Assembly: GCF_027923465.1 (NCBI RefSeq)
Contig: NZ_BRLB01000006.1
Span: 1-64,000, forward strand
DNA length: 64,000 nucleotides
Source of the DNA: Vallitalea longa
GTDB taxonomy: Bacteria > Bacillota > Clostridia > Lachnospirales > Vallitaleaceae
Direction of reading: 5' to 3'
The position numbers and the translations under genes are program-made. This document shows, in pieces, positions 8,325 to 18,009 of the stretch (position 1 is its first letter; each line of letters opens with the position of its first letter). Below the pieces are notes generated by a model, which had not been told where the DNA came from, did not search any database, and saw only the letters and a program-made list of their open reading frames with translations.

Positions 8325-9335
8325 TTATTCTAATTCTATCTTCTTACAAGATTCCCCAATGACAATTGAAACATCAATTATTTCGTGTACAGGAGCAGTT
8401 GATTTTGAGGTTATTGCTTTAAATAATGCTTTAGCTAGTTTTTTAATATTCTGTTCAATTGTTGTTATTCTAGGATAAAAATATGATGAAACAATTCCAT
8501 CGAATCCTACAACAGATAAATCATTTGGAACTGAAATGTTCAATTTATAAGCTTCCATAATAAGCCCTTTTGCTATTTGGTCATTTGCACATACAATCGC
8601 TGTTGGTTTTTGGTTGAGAGACCAAAAATAATTAAGTGCCTTAACACCAGTTTCGTAATTAAAATGACCTGTAAAAATATATTCTTCATCAACGTCTATA
8701 TTATGAGATTTCAATGATTTGATATAACTATTCTTACGTTCTGTTGCTGTTTGGAATTCATCCATTGCTCCAGCAAAAGCTATTTTTCTATGGTTAAGAT
8801 TGTATAGATAGTCAATCAGAAGTTTCATTCCTTTAACATTATCTGATCGGACAGTAGAAAACCTAGTATCAGCTGATCTATCCAGACATGCAATAGTTTG
8901 TTGACTATCAGATGAATAAAGGTCATAATTAACTCCTTCAGTAAGTATTATTCCTGAAGTACGTATACTTTTACAGTAATTCAAATATTCTTGTTCTTTA
9001 TCGATGTTATTTTCAGTATCACAAATCAATAGTGTATATTTATTTTTAAAGGCGATGTTATTAAGTTTTTTAACCAACGACGTAAAGAATGGATTTTCCA
9101 TATCATAAACAAAAATAGCTATTGAATTTGAAGTCATTGAAAATAGATTTTTGGCCATTTGATTTGGAACATAATTATATTCTTCTATAACTGCCATCAC
9201 TTTTTTTCTGATACTTTCCGATGTTGAATCTGGTGAATTAATAACTCTTGAAACAGTTGCAGTTGAAACTCCTGCAATCTTTGCTATATCTCTAATACCA
9301 AAATACTTTTTTTTATTAGTACTCAATTTTATCAT
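8325..9335 (-). CDS. LacI family transcriptional repressor of the adjacent sugar operon
   Basis: A 336-residue LacI/GalR regulator. Helix-turn-helix: IRDIAKIAGVSTATVSRVIN (near residues 14-33). It is followed by the hinge YVPNQMAKNLFS and a periplasmic-binding-protein-like effector domain with SGIILTEG, AIVCANDQIAKGL and VVGFDGIV. The start is uncertain: the ATG at 9335 has AGGG immediately upstream, while a TTG three codons later would be well spaced from the same AGGGATG; the ATG at 9377 has no RBS. It diverges from the glycyl radical operon. A TGTAACAAGTT-containing site lies 17-30 nt upstream of the ATG and an extended copy at the operon start site, which suggests autoregulation plus operon repression. 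Confidence 0.92.
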   Translation of the reverse strand: MIKLSTNKKKYFGIRDIAKIAGVSTATVSRVINSPDSTSESIRKKVMAVIEEYNYVPNQMAKNLFSMTSNSIAIFVYDMENPFFTSLVKKLNNIAFKNKYTLLICDTENNIDKEQEYLNYCKSIRTSGIILTEGVNYDLYSSDSQQTIACLDRSADTRFSTVRSDNVKGMKLLIDYLYNLNHRKIAFAGAMDEFQTATERKNSYIKSLKSHNIDVDEEYIFTGHFNYETGVKALNYFWSLNQKPTAIVCANDQIAKGLIMEAYKLNISVPNDLSVVGFDGIVSSYFYPRITTIEQNIKKLAKALFKAITSKSTAPVHEIIDVSIVIGESCKKIELE

Positions 9336-9351
9336 CCCTATTACTTTGTTA

Positions 9352-9365
9352 TGTAACAAGTTTAC
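9352..9365. promoter_or_regulatory. LacI-type operator copy 1 (autoregulatory)
   Basis: TGTAACAAGTTTAC shares its first 11 bases with the palindrome at 9554-9567. It lies in the 5' region of the repressor gene. Confidence 0.6.
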
Positions 9366-9518
9366 TATAAAATGCATTATAATGCAATACTATTTAAGTA
9401 AATTTAAATTATTGAGGAATATTACTATTAAAAACATATTAGTAGTAGCTTGGTCCGTCTATATGCATAAATATATTAGCTTATAACAATAAAATATGTA
9501 AAAATACACAATAAGATA

Positions 9519-9547
9519 TTGACAACATTAAAAAAAGAGCATATAAT
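9519..9547 (+). promoter_or_regulatory. Consensus promoter of the glycyl radical operon
   Basis: TTGACA (9519-9524), a 17-nt spacer and TATAAT (9542-9547): a perfect sigma-A promoter. Transcription should begin near 9554-9555, inside the operator palindrome. Confidence 0.85.
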
Positions 9548-9553
9548 AATTAT

Positions 9554-9567
9554 TGTAACAAGTTACA
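9554..9567. promoter_or_regulatory. LacI-type operator copy 2 (operon)
   Basis: TGTAACAAGTTACA is a perfect 14-bp palindrome beginning 7 nt after the -10 hexamer, where a bound repressor would block initiation. Confidence 0.75.
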
Positions 9568-9600
9568 TTATTACAAAATACATAGTAAGGTGCTGATTAT

Positions 9601-12012
9601 ATGAATGAAAGAATAACTAAATTAAGAAAAAGATTATTTGAGACTCAGCCAAAGATTTGTTCTGAGAGATGTGTTATTTTTACGAATTCAATGAAACAAT
9701 CTGAAGGGCTGCCGATTGCTATAAGAAGAGCGGATGCATTCTATGAAGTATTGGATAAGATGTCAATTGTTATATCTGACGATGAGATAATAGTAGGGAA
9801 TCAAGCTAGATGGCCCAAATCATCACCTATTTATCCGGAGTATTCATATGAATGGTTGGTAGAAGAATTTAATGGTAATCCATATTATTTTAATGAAAGA
9901 CCTGGAGATAAATTTTATTATGAAGAAAAAACAAAACAAGATATTCTTTCATGTATAGATTACTGGGAAGGTAAATCTTTATATGAAAATTTTAGAAAAA
10001 CTCTTCCAGAAGAGATAAATGAGGCATGGAATGCAGGTGTTATTGACGATACATGGGTTTCAGCCGCAGGTTTAGGTAATGTTATTGTTGATTATGATTT
10101 AGTTTTAAAAAAAGGTTTGAAAGATGTCATTGCAAGAATTGAGAAGAGAATATCTGAATTGGATCTAAAAGAACCTGGAAATGTTAAGAAGAAATGGTTT
10201 CTAGAAGCTGCTTTAAAAAGTAATAAGGCAGTAGTTAATTTTTCTAATCGTATTTCTGAGCAATGTGAATTAAGAGCAAATGAAATTAATGATAAGAAAA
10301 GAAAAATAGAATTATTGAACTTAGCCAATATTTGTAGAAACGTGCCATTGAATCCTGCAAAAACTTTTCATGAAGCAGTTCAAAGCATTTATTTGATTTT
10401 ACTCGCTGTACATTTAGAATCTAACGGTCACGCTATTTCATTAGGTAGATTCGATCAATATGTTTATCCATTTTATAAAAGTGATATAGAAAAAGGTACA
10501 TTGACAAGAGAAGAAGGGTTAGAAATTATTGAAGCATTCTTTGTAAAATGTAATGAACTTAATAAACTGCGTTCATGGCCTGATTCAGAATTTTTCCTTG
10601 GATATCAAATGTTCATCAACTTAGCTATAGGAGGGCAAACAACAGATGGTGAAGATGCAGTAAACGATATTTCATATTTATGCGTGGAAGCATGTCAAGA
10701 TGTTAAATTATTTACACCTTCTATTTCAGTAAAATGGTTTGAAAAAACAAATGATGATTTTATGTTGAAAGCTTTAGAAGCAGTTATGATTCATCAAGGA
10801 GGGCAACCGGCATTTTATAATGATAAGGCTTTTATGAGAACTTTAGAAAACATGGGAATAGCAAAAGAAGATTTAGTAGATTGGTCACCTGATGGGTGTA
10901 TCGAGGCTTCAATACCTGGTAAATGGGATTTTGCAGCAAAAGGACCTTGGTTAAATGTTGAAAAAGTACTGGAAATAACCCTAAATAATGGTGTTGACCC
11001 TAATACAGGTAAATTATTTAAGAAAACTACTAAAGACATTAATAAATGCAAAACTACTGAAGAGATATTCGATGAGTATAAACAAATGCTTAAATATTTT
11101 ATGGACCTTCAAGTCGTTACCGAACATATTAATGATGAGATTCACGTACTTACTGATATTAATGCTTTTAGAGCTTCATTAGTTGAAGATTGTATTGGTA
11201 GGGGCTTAGATCTTGTTGAAGGTGGTTCCCTATACTCAGCAGACGGTGGACCTACAGCAGGAACTATCAGTGCAGGAGATGCATTAGCTGCTATAGATAC
11301 GATTGTCTTTGATAAAAAGTTAATTACATTAGAACAGTTATTGCATGCATTAAATACTAATTTTGAAGATAATGATACTTTACCAAGAGGAGAAGAAATT
11401 AGAGCAATATTGAAGAATAAATCACCAAAATTTGGTAATGATGATGATATTGCAGATAGTTGGGTAGTAAAATTAGAAGATTTTATCGGTTCTTCATATA
11501 GATACGATTATAAAAGTTCAAAATATGGAAAAGGTCCTATACCTTGTTGCTATTCATATAGTCAAAGTCCTGTTACAGGAAATATTGCTTTTGGTAGATG
11601 TATAGGAGCAACTCCTGATGGAAGGAAAAGTGGAGATCCAGTCAATAATGGTATATCTCCAGCAAATGGTTCAGAGAAAAATGGAGCAACAGCAGCGTGT
11701 AATTCAATATCTAAGCTTCCTAGTATATGGTTTCAAAAAGGAGCAATATTTAATATGAGACTTACTAGTTCAGCTCTTGCAACGAAAGGAAATAGACAAC
11801 GTATTATAGATATGGTAAAAGTACTTTTTAATAATTATGGACAACAAATACAATTCAATGTTGTAAATGGTGAAATTTACAAAGAGGCAATAAAAAATCC
11901 AGAAAAGTATAATGACCTGATGGTTAGGGTTTCTGGATATAGTGCATTATTTACTACATTAGTACCTGAAGTTCAACTAGATGTTATTAATAGAACTGAA
12001 TTAGAAATATAA
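9601..12012 (+). CDS. Glycyl radical enzyme, dehydratase/lyase class (PFL superfamily)
   Basis: An 803-residue glycyl radical enzyme. The radical glycine is Gly779 in VRVSGYSALF; the thiyl cysteine is Cys433 in SPDGCIEAS, with Glu435 next to it. A GCxE active site marks the dehydratase/lyase branch (glycerol, propanediol and hydroxyproline dehydratases, choline lyase) and not pyruvate formate-lyase, which has two adjacent cysteines. The substrate cannot be read from sequence. It is the first gene under a LacI-controlled promoter, followed 25 nt later by its activase, then a sugar kinase, importer and class II aldolase, so it probably acts on a sugar, polyol or derived diol. No microcompartment shell genes are nearby. 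The RBS is moderate (TAAGGTG). Confidence 0.93.
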   Translation: MNERITKLRKRLFETQPKICSERCVIFTNSMKQSEGLPIAIRRADAFYEVLDKMSIVISDDEIIVGNQARWPKSSPIYPEYSYEWLVEEFNGNPYYFNERPGDKFYYEEKTKQDILSCIDYWEGKSLYENFRKTLPEEINEAWNAGVIDDTWVSAAGLGNVIVDYDLVLKKGLKDVIARIEKRISELDLKEPGNVKKKWFLEAALKSNKAVVNFSNRISEQCELRANEINDKKRKIELLNLANICRNVPLNPAKTFHEAVQSIYLILLAVHLESNGHAISLGRFDQYVYPFYKSDIEKGTLTREEGLEIIEAFFVKCNELNKLRSWPDSEFFLGYQMFINLAIGGQTTDGEDAVNDISYLCVEACQDVKLFTPSISVKWFEKTNDDFMLKALEAVMIHQGGQPAFYNDKAFMRTLENMGIAKEDLVDWSPDGCIEASIPGKWDFAAKGPWLNVEKVLEITLNNGVDPNTGKLFKKTTKDINKCKTTEEIFDEYKQMLKYFMDLQVVTEHINDEIHVLTDINAFRASLVEDCIGRGLDLVEGGSLYSADGGPTAGTISAGDALAAIDTIVFDKKLITLEQLLHALNTNFEDNDTLPRGEEIRAILKNKSPKFGNDDDIADSWVVKLEDFIGSSYRYDYKSSKYGKGPIPCCYSYSQSPVTGNIAFGRCIGATPDGRKSGDPVNNGISPANGSEKNGATAACNSISKLPSIWFQKGAIFNMRLTSSALATKGNRQRIIDMVKVLFNNYGQQIQFNVVNGEIYKEAIKNPEKYNDLMVRVSGYSALFTTLVPEVQLDVINRTELEI

Positions 12013-12037
12013 TCACATGATTTTGGAGCTGAGATTT

Positions 12038-12946
12038 ATGGAGACAGCAAGAGTTTTTAATATTGAAAGATTTGCTACAGAAGACGGGACAGGTATAAGG
12101 ACAGTAATCTTTTTGAAAGGTTGTGCATTAAGATGTAAATGGTGTGCAAACCCTGAATCCCAAGAGTTCAAAAAAGAAATATTATTTAAGAAGGCTCCCT
12201 GTACTAATTGTGGTAAGTGTATAGATATTTGTAATCAAAAAGCTATAGATTTAACCTACGGATTATTATATATAACCAATACTGATCTATGTAATTACTG
12301 TGGAAAATGCATTGATAATTGCGTTAATAATGCAAGAAGTCTAATAGGAGTAGACATGCAAGTTGATGAATTGATTATGGAGATTCTGAAAGATAATAAA
12401 TACTATCAAATGTCAGGTGGTGGTATTACATTTAGTGGTGGTGAACCATTTTTCTATAGCGGATTCATAAAAGAATGCAGTAAGAGATTGAAAGATTATA
12501 ATATCACTACATTGGTAGAAACTTGTGGTTATATTGATATAAAGAATATAAAAGAAGCATGTGATTATGTAGATTATATTTATTATGATATTAAGCACAT
12601 GAATAGTGAGAAACATAAGGAATTGACGGGTAAAGATAATAAATTGATTATTGATAACCTAATATGGCTATCAAAGAATTATAAAGGAAAGTTATCTGTA
12701 AGGTATCCTTATATTCCTGGATGTAATGATGATATTAATTCAATAAGACAGTTTCTGGATTTCATTCAGAAGTTAGATAATATAGAAGAAGTTGTTTTCT
12801 TACCTTATCACAGATTAGGAATGCCAAAGTATGAAGGATTAGGGAGAAAGTATGATATGGGTGATATGAAGTCTTTAAAAACAAGTGATCTAAACTGTAT
12901 TAAGGATATATTTAAAGATTATAGATTGAATATTAGAATCCAATAG
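12038..12946 (+). CDS. Glycyl radical enzyme activating enzyme (radical SAM)
   Basis: A 302-residue radical SAM activase that abstracts hydrogen from the partner's glycine. The CX3CX2C cluster motif is Cys29, Cys33 and Cys36 in LKGCALRCKWCANPE. Two ferredoxin-like clusters follow (CTNCGKCIDIC at 55-65 and CNYCGKCIDNC at 85-95), typical of activases for dehydratase-type enzymes and absent from PflA. SGGGITFSGGEPFF carries the SAM-binding GGE motif. The ATG at 12038 has GGAG 10 nt upstream; an earlier in-frame ATG at 12017 lies before that RBS. It follows the enzyme gene by 25 nt, and the pair is surely co-expressed. Confidence 0.94.
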   Translation: METARVFNIERFATEDGTGIRTVIFLKGCALRCKWCANPESQEFKKEILFKKAPCTNCGKCIDICNQKAIDLTYGLLYITNTDLCNYCGKCIDNCVNNARSLIGVDMQVDELIMEILKDNKYYQMSGGGITFSGGEPFFYSGFIKECSKRLKDYNITTLVETCGYIDIKNIKEACDYVDYIYYDIKHMNSEKHKELTGKDNKLIIDNLIWLSKNYKGKLSVRYPYIPGCNDDINSIRQFLDFIQKLDNIEEVVFLPYHRLGMPKYEGLGRKYDMGDMKSLKTSDLNCIKDIFKDYRLNIRIQ

Positions 12947-12974
12947 CATAAAAATACGTATAAAGGAGGCTATT

Positions 12975-14447
12975 ATGAATACAGTTAAAAATATTATTTC
13001 ACTAGATTGTGGTAATTCTTCTTATAGAGTTGTACTTGGTAAATATGATGGAAATAAGATTACAACAGAGGTTATTTCACAAGAGTCAAATAGTATGATA
13101 AAAGTACAAGATTATTATTACTGGGATTTACAAAAAATATTTGATTTTTTCATAAGAAGCTTAAAAGAAGTTAAAAAAAATATAGATAGAATCGATTCAA
13201 TCGGTATTTGTACATGGGGTGTAGATTTTGCATTATATGATAAAGATAAGAATATGATAAGTAATCCATTAAGTTATAGAAATACAATTGGTGAAAAATC
13301 TTTAAATGCTTTATCAAACGATGAAAAAGATAAAATGTTTTATGAGACTGGAATATTATGTGACAAAATTAACTCTGTATTCATGTTGAATGGAATAAAA
13401 GAAAAAATGCCTGATATTTTTGCTAAAGCTGATAAGTTACTTATGATACCGGACATACTTAATTATATGTTGACCGGAGTTATGATAAATGAACCTAGTG
13501 AATTAAGTACAACACAAATATTAAGTTCCATAACTAAAAATATCAGCTTGAAAGTATGTAATAAATTTGGAATTCCTAGGAATTTATTTAGTGAAATAGG
13601 TATACATGGTGAGACTATAGGTAATTTACTTCCGGCTATCAAGGCCGAAGTAGGTATTGATTATGATATACCTGTTATCTGTGTACCTTCTCATGATACA
13701 GCTTCTGCTGTAGTGGCAATACCTACTATGGAAGATAATTTTGCTTTTATCAGTTCGGGTACTTGGTCGTTAATAGGTGCAGAATTAGAAAAAACAGTCG
13801 TAACTAAGGAAGTATTAGAAAGCAATTTAACTAATGAAATAGGTGCATTTAATAAAATAACAATATTAAAAAATAGTGCAGGGATGTTTATTATTCAAAG
13901 AATAAAAAAAGAATATGATGAAATAACTAATAGAGACAATTCATGGGAAGAAATAAATAATATAGCTGAATTGTATAATGGAGAAGTACCACTTATTAAT
14001 ATTAACAACAATAGATTCTTCAATCCTGTTCATATGGGAAAAGAAATATATAGTTATCTGACTGAAACTAACCAGATAAAAGGAGATTTTAACTGGAGTG
14101 TTGTAATTAAAGCAGTGCAAGAATCAATGGCTTGTTGTTATGCTCAAACCATTAGCAGTCTGGAAAAGGTAATAGGAAAACAATTCGAAGATATATATAT
14201 CGTAGGAGGTGGTTCGAAAAATATTGTAGTCAATAAATTGACAGCAAAAAGAACAGGTAAAAGAATTATTGCTTGTAGTAAAGAAAGTACATCTCTTGGC
14301 AATATTGTTGTTCAAATTAAACATTTTGAAAAAGATATATCTTTAAAAGATATGAGAGATATTGTTAAAAAATCTATTAATTTAGAAGAATATCAAATAG
14401 AGAATGAAGATAACAGTATAGTAGATAGGTATTCTAAATTAGTATAA
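12975..14447 (+). CDS. FGGY-family carbohydrate kinase, rhamnulokinase-like
   Basis: A 490-residue two-domain ASKHA sugar kinase. N-terminal ISLDCGNSSYRVVLGKYDG (phosphate-1 loop), TWGVDFALYD, PSHDTASAVVA, FISSGTWSLIGAE and IVGGGSKN (adenosine loop) match the rhamnulokinase branch better than xylulo- or glycerol kinases. It would phosphorylate a ketose or related compound so that the aldolase can cleave it. RBS AAAGGAGG lies about 7 nt from the ATG. It is the third gene of the operon, 28 nt after the activase. No rhamnose or fucose isomerase accompanies it, so the true substrate may not be rhamnulose. Confidence 0.88.
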   Translation: MNTVKNIISLDCGNSSYRVVLGKYDGNKITTEVISQESNSMIKVQDYYYWDLQKIFDFFIRSLKEVKKNIDRIDSIGICTWGVDFALYDKDKNMISNPLSYRNTIGEKSLNALSNDEKDKMFYETGILCDKINSVFMLNGIKEKMPDIFAKADKLLMIPDILNYMLTGVMINEPSELSTTQILSSITKNISLKVCNKFGIPRNLFSEIGIHGETIGNLLPAIKAEVGIDYDIPVICVPSHDTASAVVAIPTMEDNFAFISSGTWSLIGAELEKTVVTKEVLESNLTNEIGAFNKITILKNSAGMFIIQRIKKEYDEITNRDNSWEEINNIAELYNGEVPLININNNRFFNPVHMGKEIYSYLTETNQIKGDFNWSVVIKAVQESMACCYAQTISSLEKVIGKQFEDIYIVGGGSKNIVVNKLTAKRTGKRIIACSKESTSLGNIVVQIKHFEKDISLKDMRDIVKKSINLEEYQIENEDNSIVDRYSKLV

Positions 14448-14462
14448 AGTGAGGAGTATGGT

Positions 14463-15965
14463 ATGAAAGAGAATATACTTGAAATGAAAGGTATCTCAAA
14501 AAGCTTTTATGGTGTTAAGGTGTTAAACGATGCGAAACTTGAAGTAAAACCAGGTGAAGTTCATGTTCTATTGGGAGAAAATGGAGCAGGCAAGTCTACT
14601 CTAATTAAGATATTATCTGCTGCTTATAAAAAGGAATGCGGTATCATTAAATTTAATGGAGAATGTGTTGAATTCAAGTCTCCAAAAGAAGCGATTGATA
14701 ATGGAATAAGTGTTATTTATCAAGAGTTCAACTTGAATCCTTGTGTACCTATTTTCGAGAATATATATATTGGTAAGGAATTTACTAAAAATGGTTTGAT
14801 TGACAAAAAAACTGCAATAAAAGAATCAAAAAAATATATGGACTTAATTGGGTTGAAGGTCGATCCTACCGTATTGGTATCTGAACTTAGTGTAGCACAA
14901 AAGCAAATGGTGGAAATAGCTAAGGCCATATCTAATGATGTTAAAATTCTTGTACTTGATGAGCCTACTGCCGCTATCACAGATAAAGAGACTGCTAAAT
15001 TGTTTGAAATTATTAATGAATTAAAATCTGATGGTGTAGGAATTATATACATCTCTCATAGAATGAGTGAATTATTTGAGATAGGTGATAGATGTACAGT
15101 TATGCGAGATGGGGAATATGTTTCAACTGTTAATCTTAATGAAACAGACTGTGATGAATTAACCAAATTAATGGTTGGTAGAAAAGTAAGTTTTGAAAAG
15201 GTAGAAAACAAATATATTAAGGATGAAGTAGTTTTAGAAGTCAAAAACTTATATTACAAAAATTTAATTAAGGATGTTAGTCTGAAACTAAGAAAAGGTG
15301 AAATCTTAGGTATAGCAGGGCTTGTTGGTGCAGGCCGAACTGAACTAGCTAAGTGTATTATAGGGGCATACAAAACCAAAAGAGGAAGCATTAGTCTAAA
15401 GGGTAAAACCTTAAAAGGGAACAGCATAAGAGAATCAATAGATAATGGTATGGTTTATCTGAGTGAAGATAGAAAAGATGAAGGATTAATACTAATGCAT
15501 ACAGTTTTAGATAATGTGGCATTACCTAATCTTAATAGATTTGGTGGACTTTTATTAAGTAAAGATAAAATGAAACAAGTTACACAAGATTTTATCAGTA
15601 AATTAAAGATTAAAACACATAGTCCTTTCTATAAAGTAGAAAACTTATCAGGAGGAAATCAACAAAAGGTAGTAATAGCTAAATGGTTATTTTCTGATTC
15701 TGATATATATATATTTGATGAACCCACTAGAGGAATTGATGTTGGGGCACGTGATGAAATATATGAAATAATGAGACAGCTAATTGAAAAAGGTGCTTCA
15801 ATTATTATGATTTCATCTGATCTAGTAGAAGTTTTGAAAATGTGTGATTCTGTAGCGGTAATGAAAGAAGGAGAAATTGCTGCTGTTTTACCTAATGAAG
15901 ATAATCTGACACAAGAAGACATATTATCTTGTGCTTTATATGGAGGGAATAATGATGAAGAATGA
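14463..15965 (+). CDS. Ribose-type sugar ABC transporter ATP-binding protein (RbsA-like)
   Basis: A 500-residue protein with two fused ABC domains, the form used by CUT2 monosaccharide importers. Domain 1 has Walker A GENGAGKST (38-46), LSVAQKQMVEIAKA and Walker B ILVLDEPTAA. Domain 2 has the degenerate GLVGAGRTELAKC, LSGGNQQKVVIAKWL and IYIFDEPTRGIDVGA. Its start is 15 nt after the kinase stop, with RBS GAGGAG. Its 3' end overlaps the permease gene, indicating translational coupling. Confidence 0.94.
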   Translation: MKENILEMKGISKSFYGVKVLNDAKLEVKPGEVHVLLGENGAGKSTLIKILSAAYKKECGIIKFNGECVEFKSPKEAIDNGISVIYQEFNLNPCVPIFENIYIGKEFTKNGLIDKKTAIKESKKYMDLIGLKVDPTVLVSELSVAQKQMVEIAKAISNDVKILVLDEPTAAITDKETAKLFEIINELKSDGVGIIYISHRMSELFEIGDRCTVMRDGEYVSTVNLNETDCDELTKLMVGRKVSFEKVENKYIKDEVVLEVKNLYYKNLIKDVSLKLRKGEILGIAGLVGAGRTELAKCIIGAYKTKRGSISLKGKTLKGNSIRESIDNGMVYLSEDRKDEGLILMHTVLDNVALPNLNRFGGLLLSKDKMKQVTQDFISKLKIKTHSPFYKVENLSGGNQQKVVIAKWLFSDSDIYIFDEPTRGIDVGARDEIYEIMRQLIEKGASIIMISSDLVEVLKMCDSVAVMKEGEIAAVLPNEDNLTQEDILSCALYGGNNDEE

Positions 15966-16929
15966 TGTATTAGAAAAAGATGGTATGAAAAAAATTGATT
16001 TGCAATCTTTAACACTGTATATTGGAGCTGTAGCTATTTTGATAATATTTACTGTAGTGTGTAGATTAGCAGGCAAAAATTTTCTAACCTTCGGTAACAT
16101 TCAGAATGTAATAACACAGTCATCGGTTATTGCGGTAATTGCTATAGGACAATCTGTTGTAATTCTTACAGGCGGAATCGATCTTTCAGTAGGATCAACG
16201 GTTGGATTTGTTGGTATATTAGGTGGTTTACTAATAAAATCGGGTATGCCTATTGGAGTGGTTTGTTTACTCCTAGTCGTTACAGGTATATTAATTGGAG
16301 CTTGTAATGGTGCATTAATAAGTTATGGGAAAATACCTGCATTTATTGTTACATTAGGTTCTCTACAAATCATTAGAGGAGTAACTATGGTTCTTAATTC
16401 TGGTAAACCTATTTCTGGTTTTCCAGAAGGATTAAAAGCAATTATGAATACTAAAATATTCGGAATGCCAATATCAATTTTATACGTTTTCATTCTATAT
16501 GCAATAATGATGACCATAATGACTAAAACTAGATTAGGTAGATGGATATATTCTATTGGTGGTAATGCAAAGGCTGCAAAATTAGCAGGAGTTAAGACTA
16601 AGAAAATTGAAGTCTATTCATATATAATTTCAGGTATATTCGCAGCTATTGGAGGTATTTTATTATTATCTAGATTGTCTTATGCAGATCCTAATGCAGG
16701 TTCAGGATATGAGCTTGATTCAATTGCTGCAGTTGTTATTGGTGGTATTGCAATGTCAGGTGGTAAAGGGAATATAGGTAATACATTAGTTGGTGCATTA
16801 ATACTTGGAATGTTAAAATGTGGTCTTCAGATATTGAATGTTCCAGTATATTTCCAAACTATAATAATTGGATTAGCGATTATTACAGCTGTTTTCTTTG
16901 ATAAGGCAAAAGAGAGAAGAGCTGAATAA
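15955..16929 (+). CDS. Ribose-type sugar ABC transporter permease (RbsC-like)
   Basis: A membrane permease of about 324 residues in the BPD_transp_2 family, with roughly 8-10 hydrophobic segments. Family marks are TGGIDLSVGSTVGF, YGKIPAFIVTLGSLQIIRG, and GGIAMSGGKGNIGNTLVGA near the C-terminus, where it contacts the ATPase. GGAGGG at 15942-15947 favours the ATG at 15955 (15952 is adjacent), so the gene overlaps the ATPase by about 11 nt. It partners the RbsA-like ATPase and the lipoprotein downstream. Confidence 0.93.
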   Translation: MKNDVLEKDGMKKIDLQSLTLYIGAVAILIIFTVVCRLAGKNFLTFGNIQNVITQSSVIAVIAIGQSVVILTGGIDLSVGSTVGFVGILGGLLIKSGMPIGVVCLLLVVTGILIGACNGALISYGKIPAFIVTLGSLQIIRGVTMVLNSGKPISGFPEGLKAIMNTKIFGMPISILYVFILYAIMMTIMTKTRLGRWIYSIGGNAKAAKLAGVKTKKIEVYSYIISGIFAAIGGILLLSRLSYADPNAGSGYELDSIAAVVIGGIAMSGGKGNIGNTLVGALILGMLKCGLQILNVPVYFQTIIIGLAIITAVFFDKAKERRAE

Positions 16930-16966
16930 TTATAAATGCTTTAAATAATTTTAAGGAGGATTATTT

Positions 16967-17977
16967 ATGAAAAAAAGATTATCAACGTTAATTATGTCAA
17001 TTCTTTTAGTAGCATTTGTTTTAGCAGGGTGTAAAGATACAACTAAGGATGATTCAAAATCTCCAACGGATGATGGTTCTTCCAATAAGCAAAAAGAAAT
17101 TACTATAGGATTTGTTCCTATGACATTAAACAATGAATATTTTATCACAATGGTGAATGGTGCAAAACAAAAGGCTGAAGAATTAGGAATAAAATTAGAT
17201 GTACAAGCAGCTGACCAACATGCAAGTGCTGCAGCTCAGTTAACAATTGTAGAAAATATGATTACATCAGGTGTAGATGGAATATGTATTGTACCGAGTT
17301 CTTCAGAGGGATTATCAACTGCTTTAACAAAATGTAAAGAAGCAGGAATACCTGTAATTAATCTTGATACCAAGATAGACCAAAGTATTTTAGATGAAGT
17401 AGATTTCGAAGTACCTTTTTATGGAACAGACAATTATGCTGGTGCGAAATTTGCTGGAGCATATGTCATAGAAAACTTTGAAAAAGGAATTGAAACTGCT
17501 ATACTAACAGGTATTGAAGGACAACAGAATGCAGCAGACAGAAGAAATGGTTTCTTCGATGCAGCTGGCTCACATGTTAATGTTGTCGCAGAGCAATCAG
17601 CAAACTGGGAAGTAGACCAAGGATATACAGCTACTCAGAATATATTAAGTGCTAATCCGAATATCGGATTGATATTTGCTTCTAATGATGGAATGGCTAT
17701 AGGTGCTTTACGTGCAGTAGAAGAAGCAGGTAAAAAAGAAGATATCAGTATCATAGGTTTTGATGCTATCAGTGAAGCATTAAATATGGTTGAAAAAGGA
17801 GACATGTATGGAACAGTTGCTCAGTATCCAGCAGAAATGGGTATTCTAGGTGTTGAAAATATGGTGAATATTATTAATGGTGAAGATTCACAGGAATATA
17901 TTGACACAGGAGCAAAACTAATAACAAAAGAAAACGTAGAAGAACACAAAAAATATTGTGAACAATTTGCAGAGTAA
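16967..17977 (+). CDS. Sugar-binding lipoprotein of the ABC importer (RbsB-like)
   Basis: A 336-residue substrate-binding protein. The signal peptide MKKRLSTLIMSILLVAFVLAG ends in lipobox LAGC with lipidated Cys22 (gapped after residue 16 in practice); a Ser/Asp/Lys linker follows. The periplasmic-binding fold (Peripla_BP_4) shows ITIGFVPMTLNNEYF at its start, AADQHASAAAQLTIVENMI, GLIFASNDGMAIGALRAVE and IIGFDA. RBS AAGGAGGA lies 7 nt from the ATG. It probably binds the monosaccharide or polyol that induces the operon. The linker sequence suggests it is anchored outside the membrane of a Gram-positive cell. Confidence 0.92.
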   Translation: MKKRLSTLIMSILLVAFVLAGCKDTTKDDSKSPTDDGSSNKQKEITIGFVPMTLNNEYFITMVNGAKQKAEELGIKLDVQAADQHASAAAQLTIVENMITSGVDGICIVPSSSEGLSTALTKCKEAGIPVINLDTKIDQSILDEVDFEVPFYGTDNYAGAKFAGAYVIENFEKGIETAILTGIEGQQNAADRRNGFFDAAGSHVNVVAEQSANWEVDQGYTATQNILSANPNIGLIFASNDGMAIGALRAVEEAGKKEDISIIGFDAISEALNMVEKGDMYGTVAQYPAEMGILGVENMVNIINGEDSQEYIDTGAKLITKENVEEHKKYCEQFAE

Positions 17978-18009
17978 GCAGTTAATAAAAATAGTAAAGG
18001 ATGGGAAAA

